64,000 nucleotides of DNA from Bimastos eiseni (taxonomy: Eukaryota; Annelida; Clitellata; Crassiclitellata; Lumbricidae), in contig OY365806.1 of assembly GCA_959347315.1 (NCBI GenBank), positions 52,256,068 to 52,320,067 of the forward strand. Reading direction: 5' to 3'. Each line of letters begins with the position of its first letter. Position 1 is the stretch's first letter. The notes beneath the pieces were generated by a model, which saw only the letters and a program-made list of their open reading frames with translations, was not told where the DNA came from and did not search any database. A program made the position numbers and the translations under genes. Below are positions 13,201 to 22,313 of this stretch, one piece after another.

Positions 13201-16200
13201 TGATTACCTTTGCAGGAATTCCATAACCCCTTCATTATTTCCCTATGGACTTTCTGTGCACACTATCGAATGCCTTCTTGAAATCGTTAACATTGACCAG
13301 GATGGGTTTATCGTACATTAAAACAGATAAATGATCAATTTTTAACAAAATTATGGTACATCTATCAATATGTTTTAAATGAACATCATGTGCAGAACAT
13401 GCGTATTGCCGCTATTGCGTACCAAATTTTCAAGGCCTAGGTTGCCACTACTCGCTGGCCAGATTTGACGCTACTATTCGGTTTGTACCCGAATTTGGCA
13501 TATAGTGCATCCAAATACTCAGTGGAAATTGTCTACTCGGTTATTCCCTAACATTTACAGATAAATCAATGCAACTACATAGCCACTGCAAGAAACAGTT
13601 ACAGATTAATCCAATGGAAGAACATAGCAATTGCCTCTAACATTCTAATAAACAGACTAATGCCTCGAATAAACAGTCACTTACTTTCCTCCATTAGGGA
13701 GCTCTTGTGAAATGAGAAAAAGCTTCTGGATAATGTCTGCAGCCTGTTCAATCTGTTAGAATTTAAATAATTAAAAACAAAAACCTCTCCAATTAAATAT
13801 TTGACAGAACTAAACATCAGAATACAAGTGTGGAACAAGCCTTCAACTTCTAAACCCTAAGAGTCCTAAGGTCTCAACATTTTAAGCGACATAATCAATA
13901 TGTGCATGTTTCCACTGTTAGCACTTGCACTTAACGACTGACTATGTAGAGAACTTAAGAAACTTATTTTTTGCAAGCTGTCAACATTACAGTTACAGTA
14001 TTTAATCAAAAGTGCATCATGAATAAATAATTATCAAGTATAATTATCTATTATACTTGACCCAAGTTGAAGTGTTCTTTTGGACAAAACTAGCGCTCAA
14101 AATCGAAAAATCTATGGGGTCAAGTCAAATCCATAAAATCAAATCAAGTAATGTTTAAAAATACAAATACTTTTAAAATATGCAAACTCTAATAAAATTA
14201 TGTTTGAAAATCATATTAAATAATATAAACAATCAATATGCTCAGACCCTATTTATCTAAGAATAGGTATAGGGGAAGAATGACCAGTCAGCTTGGCGCT
14301 TGTTAATCATATTTCCGGGTATTCTGGGATATGCTGGCGGACCACCGCAAATGCGGTGGAGGCATGCACAGAGAGGGTTTGGTGGGTGTTTTGGTTGGGT
14401 GGTTTGCTGGATGGTTTGGTGAGTGCTTTGGTGGGTGTTTTGATTGGGTGGTTTGCTGGGTGCATTGATTTTATGAATGATTTTATGGGTGCTTTGATGG
14501 GTGTTTTGGTGAATGATTTTATGTGTGCTATGATAGCTTCGATCCATGTATTGCTTCTCCTAATTTAGACTCAGTGGCCCATCCTCTTGCCAAAATCATT
14601 AATTCTTCTTTAGCTAGTGGTGAAGTTCCTAGCAAAATATAAACTGCCTTGGTGACACCAGTATATAAAAATGGAGAAAAAGAAAACGTAACTAATACAC
14701 CAAAATCAACATGGTTTCCAACCCAACCACTCAACTGCTGTGGCTCTTATGGAAATGGTGGAATGGGTAAGCAGAGCCATTGACAACAATGACTACTCCA
14801 TAGGAGTCTTCCTGGATCTCTCCAAAGCTTTCAATACTGTGGATCATACCATCTTACTAAGTAAATTATATAACTATGGAATTAGAGGAGTTCAACTCCA
14901 ATGGTTTCGAAGCTACCTTAATGATAGGACTCAGAGGGTAATAGGCAATGGTTCTACTTCCCATTCTTGTTCTATTTAGTTTGGAGTTCCCCAAGGCTCA
15001 AACCTAAGACCCCTTCTGTTTCTAATTTATATTAATGACTTGGCCAAGGTATCTTCCACTCTCTTCTTTATATTATTCGCTGATGACTCAGTTTATTTTG
15101 ATGGCCAATTTATTTATTTCCCACCACTCGCATCAAACCTTACTTTACATCTTCAATACGGAACTTGTCAAAGTATTTGATTGGTTTATTGCTAATAAGC
15201 TCACAGTGAATATAGATAAGACTAATTTCATAATATTCAAATCTCATAGAAAATCCAATTCGGATAATGTTAATGTACAATTAAAACAAGGACCAATAGG
15301 ACAGGTGACTAACACACGTTTCCTAGGTGTCTAACTTGACAGTAATTTAAATTGGAAAATGCATATTGACTACATATCTCGGAAAATCCCTAAGAACATT
15401 GGGATTTTGTCCATTCGTAATCAACTGTATTATACCATGATCTAGACATACCTCTCTTACTGCACCCTGATTTGGGCTTCCACTTATGCACCCAGATTAA
15501 TTAAATTAGAAAGGCTCCATACGAAGGCAGTCCGTTTATTAATTTGTCAAATCACTATTCACATTCCACTCCACTTTTCAGTAGGGCATAACCAAGTATA
15601 CAATATCCACCGAGTACCGAATCCGAGTATTTGGATGAACTATTTGCCGGATCCGGGTATGACCAAATAGAAGTGACAAATCTGGCCAGTGAGTACTGCA
15701 GCGAGGCCGTGAAAATTTGATACGCAATAGAGGCAATACGTATGTTCCGCACATGATGTTCATTTGAAACATATTTTGCTAAAAATTGATCTTTTATTTC
15801 TATTTTGGTACGCAATTGCATATCTTGCTACCATGCAGTGCCGCCACTACCAGCGAGTACCATCCGTAGGCAAAGCCTAGTTAACCAGGCATGTACACAC
15901 CTATCTATAGTCAATGCAGAGTCGACAGCAATATCCTTCATATAGCGTATCGTCACACTCTAGGCTGTAACAATATATTTATTATCTAATAACTTTATTT
16001 GTGAAAAAAATGTAAAACCTTGTCATAAAATTTGAAATATGAAGTTATCAACGACGTCTTTACTCTCTAATGTTTACCGGAAAGTGGGTGAAGCCAATTC
16101 AAGCGGAAAAATAACTGATTTGGTTGCTACCTGAGGAATGCTACCAAAAGAAATAAAAATATATAAATTAACATCATTTTTTTTAAAAAGAAAATTCAAT

Positions 16201-19200
16201 GGAATGTTAACTTCTTGTTTAATTAATCAATAACTTATACGTAAGTCCGTTAGTCCTAAATTTATTTTTGATGAAGAAATATTATATTATCAAAAAAAAT
16301 TATTTTATCATAAAAAGTTATTTTTAGCTATCTGCGGGTGTAATATTTGCCGAGGCGAATACTTCCAATATTCGGCCGAGGCGAATGGCTGAGACGATTT
16401 CCGGTTATGCCCTACTTTTTAGGCAATACAATCTTCCTAAAATAACCCAAATAAAAAAGTACCAAATAGATTCCTTCATGTATCGTTAAACTGCAAACAA
16501 ATTACTTCCCCCTACCCTCTCTCACTATTTCATATTAGCCCGCAAACTACACAGCTACGCAACTCGAAATTCTACTCTCTATTGCAGGGCAAAGTTTTTG
16601 ATATCGAGGACCACTTTAGTGACACAGTGAGGGCTTGCGGGCCGCAGGGATACCATGTGCGAGTTCCTAAGTCGCGAAGACTTTTCAGGCTTATATAGTT
16701 TTTAAATATAAGGTCCATAGATATGAGGCTTACTTATAAGCATATAATAAAGTTAAATAAACAATAACAAAGTGCTTAAATTTCAAACTAAAAATGTATA
16801 AGAATTTTGCAACTAATTAAACAGGCCCTACTTATTTTATTTATTTAAGCCGATTAATTTTATTGTAACCTTTAATGTTATTTATCAATCCATTTGTAAA
16901 AAAGTTAAAAATGAATACTTTCATAATTTAACTTAGAATTTGCGTCAAAATTAAATTCACTTTTTGGGATGAACGTTTTCAGAAATTATAGGCCTATTAC
17001 CAAATCGACGTTCAAAGTTTGTTATTGCAATGCCCAAAAAAGTGGCACGACATGCTAAGCACGTTGTCAAATAGTCAGAAATGAAGTTTGCTCCTCTGAA
17101 CTTTCCTGCACGTTCTAATTGCAAATCAATTGGCGAAATCTTACAAGTAAATGAATTCTGGCAAATGGCAAATATCTTGGTTCGTGCAATCTGAAGCCAA
17201 AGACACATGGGGCAAATTCAGATAACGGGCTACCAATGATCTCAAAATATTTGTCAGAACACAAAAGTTCAAAAACATATCCGTTTTTTCGATACAATGT
17301 ATCTCTGTACAAGCCTGAAAATGGACTGAATTTCTGTCCTTCTTACTGTCCACTAAAGTAGTAAGCCTAAAGGCCTGTTCACACCCTTGCAGTTTCAGAT
17401 TAAGTTCATTCAAAAATGAAGTGATGTTCATTAAAAACTCTAAATCGCACAGGCATCCACCATTTTGTAGTAGGCTAGACATGAGCCGTTTTGTTAATTT
17501 TCCTTCAACTCCTTTTGTCTTTTGTCTTTTTACTCACAAATTTAGCTTCTGAGGTTTAAAAAACGCTTTTGTGATGTACCTCAGTATAACCATGGACATG
17601 CCAAAATGCTAAATGCTGCTAAAAATAAATATTAAAATTAAAATGCGCTTGTAAAATTTGACAAAAGTTTATTTTTTCAAAATTCAAAAATTCGACCAGG
17701 GGCTGCACTAGGCCGCACGTTGGGGATCCCTGCTCTGTCGAGCTGCTCCCGCCAGAACAAATACCTGCAAATTCTCCATACATTACATGGGACCTATAAT
17801 CTGGAGCAAATTGCCTACTGAGATCCGTCAAACTGGAACTTTCTCTACATTTAAGCAAAAACTCTGTGCTTTCCTCTTAGACTGATTAAACATTGTTTGC
17901 AATATTTATTAAACAAAATGTTTATAATATAACCTCGGGACCGTGAGTATGTGGGACCAGAAGTGAGCGAACCAGCTGGTGCTACCTGTGCGACTATTTG
18001 TATTAGTTAAGTTTAGTTAAGATTACTGATATGAATAATTGTATAAGTTTAAAGTGGCAAATTATTTTATTTTCGACTGTAACTACAGGGGTTCCCGTAT
18101 TGCGAGGCTAATTGCTCCTTTGGTCCCCTATTATTACCAACCACTATGATTCTGTATAACATGAATGTACTTGTTCTTACTTCTTGGTTGGCAGCAATAA
18201 ATTGATTGATTGGTGTTCCATGGGTGTCTTGGTGAGTGATAAGCTGGGTGCTTTGATGGGTGTTTTGGTGGGTGGTTTGCTGGGTGGTGTGGCAGGTGGT
18301 TTGGTGGATGTATGTTGGGGGTTTGGTAGACTGTTTGCAGGGCGGTTAGGTGGGTGCTATGGTGGGTGTATTGATGAGTGACTTTGTTTTGGTTGTTTGG
18401 TGATTGATTTGGCAAGTGGTTTGGTTGGTTGGTATTTTGATTGGATGGTTTAGTGGGTGGTTTGGTAGGTGTTTTGGTTTGGTGAGTGCCATGGTTGGGT
18501 GGTTAGGTGGGTGATTTTGTGGGTGGGTTGAGGAGTTGTTTGCTGGGTGGCTTGCTGGTTTGCATAATTATGATTATGTAAATGGCAACATTACGATAAT
18601 CGTAATAGTAAGATCGTGATATTTATATCCGTCGTTGTATACTCTCATCAAGGTATCCCAGCATGCAGCATTTTTTGATTAAACGTCCTACAACGCGTGA
18701 GGCTCTGAGTGGGCAGGTTCTGCTATTTATGCTTGCCTTAAAACTGCTCTTTTCAGCCATGCAGTGGTTGGGAGTGCTCCTGAGAAGTAGCCTTGAAGAG
18801 GTGCTATATAAATCTCTGTAATGAATGAATGAATGAACAAATGGATAAAGTCCCTGTTCACTGTTTTTGATTAGCATAATAAATATAGTGTAATCAAAAT
18901 GTAGTACGTGATTAGAAATTGAAGTTCATGATAATTACATTGATATTAATGGCTTCATTCTAAAACCCCCAAAAAAATTATTTTATATCCTTCAAACTCA
19001 TCATCATCCTCATCATCTAATTCCCCAAACAGTTCATCAATATTATTCTTGTATCAACTCTGCATCAGCAGCATATGTAGTGCTGGTATGTATTTGGTAA
19101 GTAATTTATCATTATTCTTAAAACTAAGATCTTCTAAATACAGCATTATAAACAGGATTTTTGGAAAGATTTGGTAGGAATAAATATAACCAAACGCATT

Positions 19201-22200
19201 TACGATGACATGGGAAGCGAATTGAATGGCCAAAATGCATGCAGCCGGAATCAATCAAGCTTGATATTTGACTTCATTCGACAGAGGTCTCAGTGAGCGA
19301 TAATAAAGGAATTCGTCTGCAATGTGTGAAATTTATTGCTGAAGTATAACAACATTATTTTAAGAAAACCCATATAAATTTTGGTTTGTCTATATGTAGT
19401 CAGTAATTTGTTGAAATGTGATTTCTCTTGAATAAAGATGTTTGACGACAATTTTCAAGCCCATTTTCATAATGTTGAATATTTGGCCTGAAAATCTACC
19501 GCCCATTTTGTCTCTCAAGTATAAGTCAAAGACCTATTTCGTCGTCCTGAAATATAATTAAATTTTTCGACTTATAGTTGTCACACCAAAGAGCAGCCAT
19601 ACAAAGCATCAGCAAACTTCCTTTCTTAGCTCAAACCACAATCATTTCTCACAGACCAAACATGCACATTCATGCAGAAAAAACTGTATCACATACTGGA
19701 TGACGTGCATTTTCCATTCACCTATCACTCTTGTCCTTAAAGTGTCCATGAAATAATCTGCTACAACCACAGACACAATTACACTAATCAATTGACACAC
19801 ATGTACATAACCATCACCTGAAAAGGATCCTGAAATAGCCGAGACAGACTCTTTTCCTCTAGAAATTCCGAAAAGTAAGTCATCAGCATCTGTGCCTCTG
19901 CTGCCCTCATTCTCGGTGTATTTACCCCCTCAAGTTGATCTCCAAGGTGAACAACTTTTGTAGCAACAAAGTTAATTCGTTCGTCTAATGCCTTGAAATG
20001 GGTAAAAGCAGCCTGCACAAAGAAAGAACAGAAGTCAGCTGATATATGGAAATAATCGTCATCTTGTTCAGCAATATCACCTAAACATGAAAAAGGTCCT
20101 AAAGTCATTGTAACTGTAACAGAACATTACTATAGATATGTAAAATATGGCTACATAAAGTACACAATCCCAACACATTTCAAGAAACTATCAACATGCA
20201 TGCTTATGAAATGGCATAGAGAGGTTTCAGACTCTCAGAAGAGTACTGAGTCACATGGAAGATTCACAAACTGAATAAGTGTGTGACTACATAAGGGCCC
20301 ATCCATATATTATGTACCCAACAAAATCGGATTTTCGGATCCCTCTGCCCCCTGTTGCACCGCATACATTTCATGGACCCCTCCCCCATTGCAAAGGTCA
20401 AATAGCTAAAGACATCTATAAGACATTGATTTTACAACAGGCCATTTATTTTTGTTAAGCATCATATTTAACAGCTTAAATTTGTTGACTGTTATGAAGA
20501 AATAAAAACTAACACTACTTGCATTTTAAACAGTTTTAATGCTACATAAAATTGATCAAGCAGGAATATAGTCTGTGATTGGCTTTACAGTTCTGATTTT
20601 CATATTCCATATTGTGGACATCATAATTAGACAATACATACATATTTTCGGGACCCCCTCCCCATACGCAAAATGGCCGAAATTCGAAACCCCCTGCCCC
20701 TCGCAACGTACATAGTATGTGGACGACCCCAAGGCAGCGAGCATGTATTAATAGGAGGTTGTATCATAAAGGCATGACAATGTTTATTAAGTATTAAGTG
20801 TCTGTGTCGATTAACTGAGGCCCATTCCCTGCAAGGCTACAATAGAAGCAGAACAAAGAGATGGCTACATGATGCAAATGTTTATATAACTAACTGTTCA
20901 TAGGGTTTGCAACTGCTTGGCATTGTGTCGAGATCTGCACAAGCCAGTGGCGTAGCTGCCTCCGTGGCGCCCAGGAGCAAACCTTGCTCAAGCGCCCTCC
21001 CACTGAGCAAGGTACATTCGCAGTGCCTCATACGTTCACATTTGAATTGGATGCTGCAAGAAAGTGTCTGATCGTGTTTTAAGATAGCTTTTGTCTGTGA
21101 GAGAAACTTTGTAGCAATTAAAAGACAATTCTGTTATTTTTAGCTGTCTAGTAAAATATCTGCACTTTTCTTAGAAATTAAACCACAAAACAATCACGGC
21201 ATAAGAAACAAACATTCGTTAGCATTGAAACCACCATTGCATGATGTTTACTATTCTGCACACATTTTGCACCTACTCGAAAGTCAGTGCAAAATGAGTT
21301 GAACTCTTCTGCACTAGTTTTCTCAACAAATAGAAGAAGTACAGAAATGTTCAAAAAATTCTACTCAGCAAATAGAAAAGTGCTGAAAATGTATTAATTT
21401 CAACTAACACAGCTAATTACTGTGCTTATATGCAGCCAAGCAACTGATCTGAATTTGAGTTACGTCCTATTTAGACGAAATTTGTACAAGTAGGATATAT
21501 TTATGCTATGTGGAACAAGTGGAATCATTTCAATCAGTTTTTTTAAGCTCTCACTTAAATGGCTTAAATTTAATAACGTGAAAGCATGTGTGCATGAATA
21601 TATTGAAGGTTGTTTGTTTATACGTATGGGATGGACACGGGTTGCAATTCACTGAGGCGTGATAAAAACCGTGAATCAATCATGCGTTCGTCACACGCAT
21701 ACGGACTACGACAATATTCGTCAGATGCATATGGGTTACAACACAAAGGCTTGAGAAATTGTGAATTTAACCATTGACCGAAATCATAAGAAAAAATTAT
21801 TTTAAATCGACTGAGGAGACGCACCCTGGAGCAATTGCTCCACTTCACTCCATGGCGCTACACCACTGGCAAATGCTGAGCTAATACTAAAAATGGCTCA
21901 TTACAGCAGTTGTGCAAGAATAACTGAAATCTGAAGTTTATCCACTGCTCTGATGTATACATGTACCATCAAAACCTATTAAGTTTTTCCAAGCTGCTGC
22001 AGCACAGAAACCAGCAAAGTCACAGTTTGTCACTGAAAACATCAAACAAATGAAAAAAGGTCATTTATGTTACCTGATTATGTTTGTGAAGTTCAGCAAT
22101 GCGCTGCCAGTGGGCAGTCTCTTCATCATTGCATGTTGTCTGCATTTCATTCACTTGCTGCAGAATATGCTGATTCATCTGCTTCAGCTCTTTAATTGTC

Positions 22201-22313
22201 TTCTCGAAAGCAGTGTGAAGCACCATTGGGTCAAAAGTCTCAGAAGAGGTTCTGATGTTACCAGTTGCTCGCCAGGCCAATCTCTCCACAAACTCATCTG
22301 CATCAAATGGATC
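36..22313 (-). CDS. EXOC5: EXOC5 (Sec10) exocyst subunit, partial gene, seven coding exons in the window
   Basis: Exocyst component that helps tether secretory vesicles to the plasma membrane. Coding exons in transcription order are 22313-22074, 20012-19818, 13752-13685, 11340-11312, 7625-7516, 1213-1169 and 176-36. They join in one frame (80+65+69+15+47 codons = 276 aa) with AG acceptors and GT donors at every internal junction. Hallmarks are [15 protein letters not shown], the block [19 protein letters not shown] (near-identical to the animal family), AADIIQKL and [12 protein letters not shown]. The family is about 700 aa, so this is roughly the first 40 percent. The first coding exon (a few residues plus ATG) should lie right of 22313 and was not found; the 3' part lies beyond position 1. 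Introns of 1.0 to 6.3 kb are filled with transposons. No frame break is seen in any exon, so the gene looks functional. Confidence 0.95.
778..1078. repeat. Dispersed intronic repeat, copy 1, with a short tandem array
   Basis: About 300 bp, closely similar to 10978-11222 (shared start GAAAGAACAATTGCCA, shared end GGCAGCAGCAGCAGAC). Copy 1 also holds three to four units of a 22-bp tandem repeat (AAATAACAGAAATTTATTG...) at about 952-1025. No coding content. Confidence 0.7.
1169..1213 (-). CDS. EXOC5: EXOC5 coding exon, 45 nt
   Basis: 15 codons, [15 protein letters not shown], in phase 0. A T-rich acceptor ends in ACAG; the donor is GTATTT. Counterpart of GYSHCVDVYIKQ in vertebrate EXOC5. Confidence 0.92.
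1717..2186. mobile_element. Non-autonomous hAT element with perfect 8-bp target duplication
   Basis: Starts CAGTGTTGGGCACGAG and ends CCACATCCCTG. It is flanked on both sides by GTGTTGAT (1709-1716 and 2187-2194). The 5' subterminal region is an array of ACCAAGACCG-type units; the 3' end carries the complementary GGTCTCGAGACC. No transposase. A larger inverted copy is at 31918-32782. Confidence 0.85.
2380..3170 (+). mobile_element. CR1/L2-like LINE, 3' part of reverse transcriptase, broken
   Basis: Frames read DLGVTI, then [36 protein letters not shown] and VLHWLPI, then [12 protein letters not shown] and LKTFLF. That is the usual C-terminal order of CR1/L2-type polymerases. Several stops and frame changes. 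The end GAGTGCTTCTGAATAG ... GCGCCATATATA resembles the short 3' tail shared with the fragments at 18630, 36990 and 61960. Confidence 0.85.
4673..5326 (+). pseudogene. RTE endonuclease domain (APE type), partial frame
   Basis: 217-codon open frame with GDFNAKVG, the DYIL block and the C-terminal GTDHEL block of AP-endonuclease-like nucleases. The N-terminal part (TWNVRSM, CETRW) lies upstream in another frame from about 4480. This domain nicks target DNA in family members; here it is split from its own start and from the RT domain. Confidence 0.85.
5323..6189 (+). pseudogene. RTE reverse transcriptase, N-terminal half
   Basis: 288-codon frame overlapping the endonuclease frame by four bases (ATGA-like overlap from a frameshift). 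It holds [37 protein letters not shown] and [14 protein letters not shown], then a stop. [14 protein letters not shown] sequence follows in a different frame at about 6240. Confidence 0.85.
6351..6432. repeat. Perfect 39-bp inverted repeat inside the RT domain
   Basis: Arms 6351-6389 and 6394-6432 are exact reverse complements with a 4-nt loop. The second RTE copy (23169-23230) reads straight through the same place into GAGGCAAGGGTGC, so the right arm is an inserted inverted copy of the left arm. Looks like a template-switch or snap-back product. Confidence 0.93.
6486..7329 (+). pseudogene. RTE reverse transcriptase, YADD block and C-terminal region
   Basis: Two overlapping frames. 6486-6689 carries [15 protein letters not shown] (catalytic YADD). 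6634-7329 carries [42 protein letters not shown] and [17 protein letters not shown]. The frame switches at about 6640. These blocks are diagnostic of BovB-like RTE elements. Confidence 0.85.
7516..7625 (-). CDS. EXOC5: EXOC5 coding exon, 110 nt
   Basis: Encodes (E)[17 protein letters not shown] to [10 protein letters not shown]. The acceptor is CTTTCAG and entry needs one base carried from the micro-exon; donor GTTTTT is weak but the frame continues cleanly into GYEKC. Family counterpart: ECQLIQEF ... LLHFK. Confidence 0.92.
8071..9755 (-). pseudogene. piggyBac transposase pseudogene
   Basis: Read right to left. N-terminal acidic stretch (about 9626-9550), then [32 protein letters not shown] and [14 protein letters not shown]. 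Next ISVDESLLLWKGRL and [22 protein letters not shown] (first catalytic Asp present), [19 protein letters not shown] and [19 protein letters not shown] (third Asp present). The second catalytic Asp, normally in DNW(F/Y)TS, is Glu here (MENWFTS). Multiple frame changes and stops: not functional. Confidence 0.85.
9941..10226. repeat. TA microsatellite tract with short inverted segments
   Basis: Long (TA)n runs at about 9941-10009, 10062-10090 and 10170-10226, separated by GAGAAATATAAATATA units in both orientations. Open frames here are repeat artefacts (poly Ile-Tyr). Confidence 0.95.
10284..10415. repeat. Tandem repeat, about 44-bp unit, three copies
   Basis: Units of the form AACCTCTGATCTAAGT plus TTAAGTCTACTTAAACATAATT. 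One more unit lies at 7700-7742, left of the piggyBac element, so the transposon split the array. Confidence 0.75.
10978..11222. repeat. Dispersed intronic repeat, copy 2
   Basis: Close relative of 778-1078 without the 22-bp tandem expansion. It lies 90 bp downstream (in EXOC5 sense) of the micro-exon, as copy 1 lies 91 bp downstream of the 45-nt exon. Confidence 0.7.
11312..11340 (-). CDS. EXOC5: EXOC5 micro-exon, 29 nt
   Basis: Encodes (K)FVKARERIE plus the first base of the next Glu codon. A pyrimidine-rich acceptor ends in GTTCTAG; the donor is GTATTG. It restores the phase between the 68-nt exon and the 110-nt exon. With it, the residues between QELP and ESQLIE come to the same number as in vertebrate Sec10. 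It is too short for ORF callers and would be missed by most gene predictors. Confidence 0.88.
11575..13550. mobile_element. hAT non-autonomous element, TAGGGCATA family, copy A (interrupted)
   Basis: Ends TAGGGCATAGCCGG and GGTTATTCCCTA, with duplication ACATTCAC / ACATTTAC (11567-11574 and 13551-13558). Interior has CGCCTCGGCCGAATATT near one end and CCGAATTTGG / ATCCAAATACTC near the other, shared with copies at 15582, 24077, 54839 and 62945. Interrupted at about 12200-13319 by a LINE fragment. Confidence 0.88.
12200..13319 (-). mobile_element. RTE-like LINE 3' fragment inserted in the hAT element
   Basis: Minus-strand reading: [16 protein letters not shown] (polymerase active site), [57 protein letters not shown] and [15 protein letters not shown]. 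Several frame shifts. The 3' end (left side) finishes in a short CTTACTTACTTA tract, as RTE elements often do. Short duplication AAAACACAG / AAAACAG at the edges. Confidence 0.83.
13685..13752 (-). CDS. EXOC5: EXOC5 coding exon, 68 nt
   Basis: Encodes [19 protein letters not shown], then NGG and two bases of a Lys codon. Acceptor TCTAACAG, donor GTAAGT. It leaves phase 2, which matches only if the 29-nt exon at 11312-11340 follows. Confidence 0.93.
14286..14560. repeat. G-rich minisatellite, left block
   Basis: Degenerate 12- to 24-bp units of the type GGTGGGTGTTTTGGTTGGGT and GGTTTGCTGGGTG. The opposite strand gives false open frames rich in Asn-Gln-Ser-Thr-His. A matching block at 18205-18560 lies on the other side of the LINE. 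Confidence 0.85.
14740..15334 (+). pseudogene. LINE reverse transcriptase fragment
   Basis: Holds the [16 protein letters not shown] block, the GVPQGS block (preceded by a stop) and FADDS in shifted frames, i.e. fingers and palm of a non-LTR polymerase. Stops at 14979 and frameshifts follow, so it makes no polymerase. Confidence 0.85.
15582..16414. mobile_element. hAT non-autonomous element, TAGGGCATA family, copy B (complete)
   Basis: 833 bp, 12-bp inverted ends TAGGGCATAACC / GGTTATGCCCTA, flanked by CTTTTCAG (15574-15581) and CTTTTTAG (16415-16422), one mismatch. No transposase. Inserted in the LINE. Opposite orientation to copy A. Confidence 0.93.
16585..17732 (-). mobile_element. hAT element with transposase remnant
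   Basis: Ends CAGGG ... and ... GGGGATCCCTG; flanks CTCTATTG (16577-16584) and CTCTGTCG (17733-17740), two mismatches, the length typical of hAT. The minus strand encodes a piece of a hAT transposase related to the ZBED5/GTF2IRD2 group (see 17141-17482). The terminal region GGGGCTGCACTAGGCCGCACG is typical of such hAT ends. Confidence 0.8.
17141..17482 (-). pseudogene. hAT transposase fragment (ZBED5/GTF2IRD2-like)
   Basis: Contains [19 protein letters not shown], matching the conserved (D/N)xxxHLNxLNLxLQG segment of this transposase group, followed by [16 protein letters not shown]. Only about 110 residues remain in frame; overlapping frames continue to 16957. Non-functional. Confidence 0.7.
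18205..18560. repeat. G-rich minisatellite, right block
   Basis: Same unit style as 14286-14560 (GGTGGGTGGTTTGCTGGGTG and variants). Together they suggest a single array into which the LINE was inserted. Confidence 0.85.
18630..18838 (+). mobile_element. LINE 3' end fragment (CR1/L2-like tail)
   Basis: Ends with GCTCCTGAGAAGTAGCCTTGAAGAGGTGCTATATAAA and a (GAAT)n tail. Upstream a frame reads LKLLFS, the terminal polymerase motif. Same tail style as 36990-37110. Confidence 0.65.
18845..19800. other. EXOC5 intron sequence without recognised content
   Basis: AT-rich, no convincing exon, no repeat relationship seen within the window. Confidence 0.5.
19818..20012 (-). CDS. EXOC5: EXOC5 coding exon with the conserved [13 protein letters not shown] block
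   Basis: 65 codons, [15 protein letters not shown] to SRLFQDPFQ. Acceptor TGTGCAG, donor GTGATG. This is the best conserved stretch of the gene here and anchors the identification. Phase 0 on both sides. Confidence 0.96.
20295..20730. mobile_element. GGGGCC-ended element, copy 1
   Basis: Starts GGGCCCATCCATATATTATG and ends CATAGTATGTGGACGACCCC. Interior shared with 32841-33298 and 42515-43005 (e.g. GTCTTATAGATGTCTTTAGC or its complement). No clear target duplication. Confidence 0.75.
20945..21868. mobile_element. hAT non-autonomous element, CAGTGGCGTAG family
   Basis: 924 bp. Inverted ends CAGTGGCGTAGCTGCC and GGCGCTACACCACTG; flanks GCACAAGC (20937-20944) and GCAAATGC (21869-21876), two mismatches. 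Interior AT-rich without a transposase frame. Confidence 0.8.
22074..22313 (-). CDS. EXOC5: EXOC5 coding exon (N-terminal region)
   Basis: 80 codons, from DPFDADEF to ELHKHNQ. A pyrimidine-rich tract ending in CTCAG precedes GAT at 22313; the donor is GTAACA after 22074. The upstream in-frame TTG is not a start: it lies in the acceptor tract. Much of the exon is predicted helical/coiled-coil in the family. Entry and exit phase are 0. Confidence 0.94.

Larger units (their letters stand above)
14561..18204 (+). mobile_element. CR1-group LINE (Daphne/Crack-like), split by two hAT elements
   Basis: Reads [20 protein letters not shown], then [47 protein letters not shown] and FADDSVYF (active site). 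After both insertions: [20 protein letters not shown] and a tail AATAAATTGATTGATTG. A deletion removes the NYRPISLLP region between 14680 and 14710. hAT elements occupy 15582-16414 and 16585-17732. Inactive. Confidence 0.85.

Noticed and set aside
14257..14568. Asn-Gln-Ser-Thr-His-rich and Gly/Leu/Val-rich open frames (also 18134-18415)
   Set aside because: Both strands of a degenerate G-rich minisatellite; no family or splice context.
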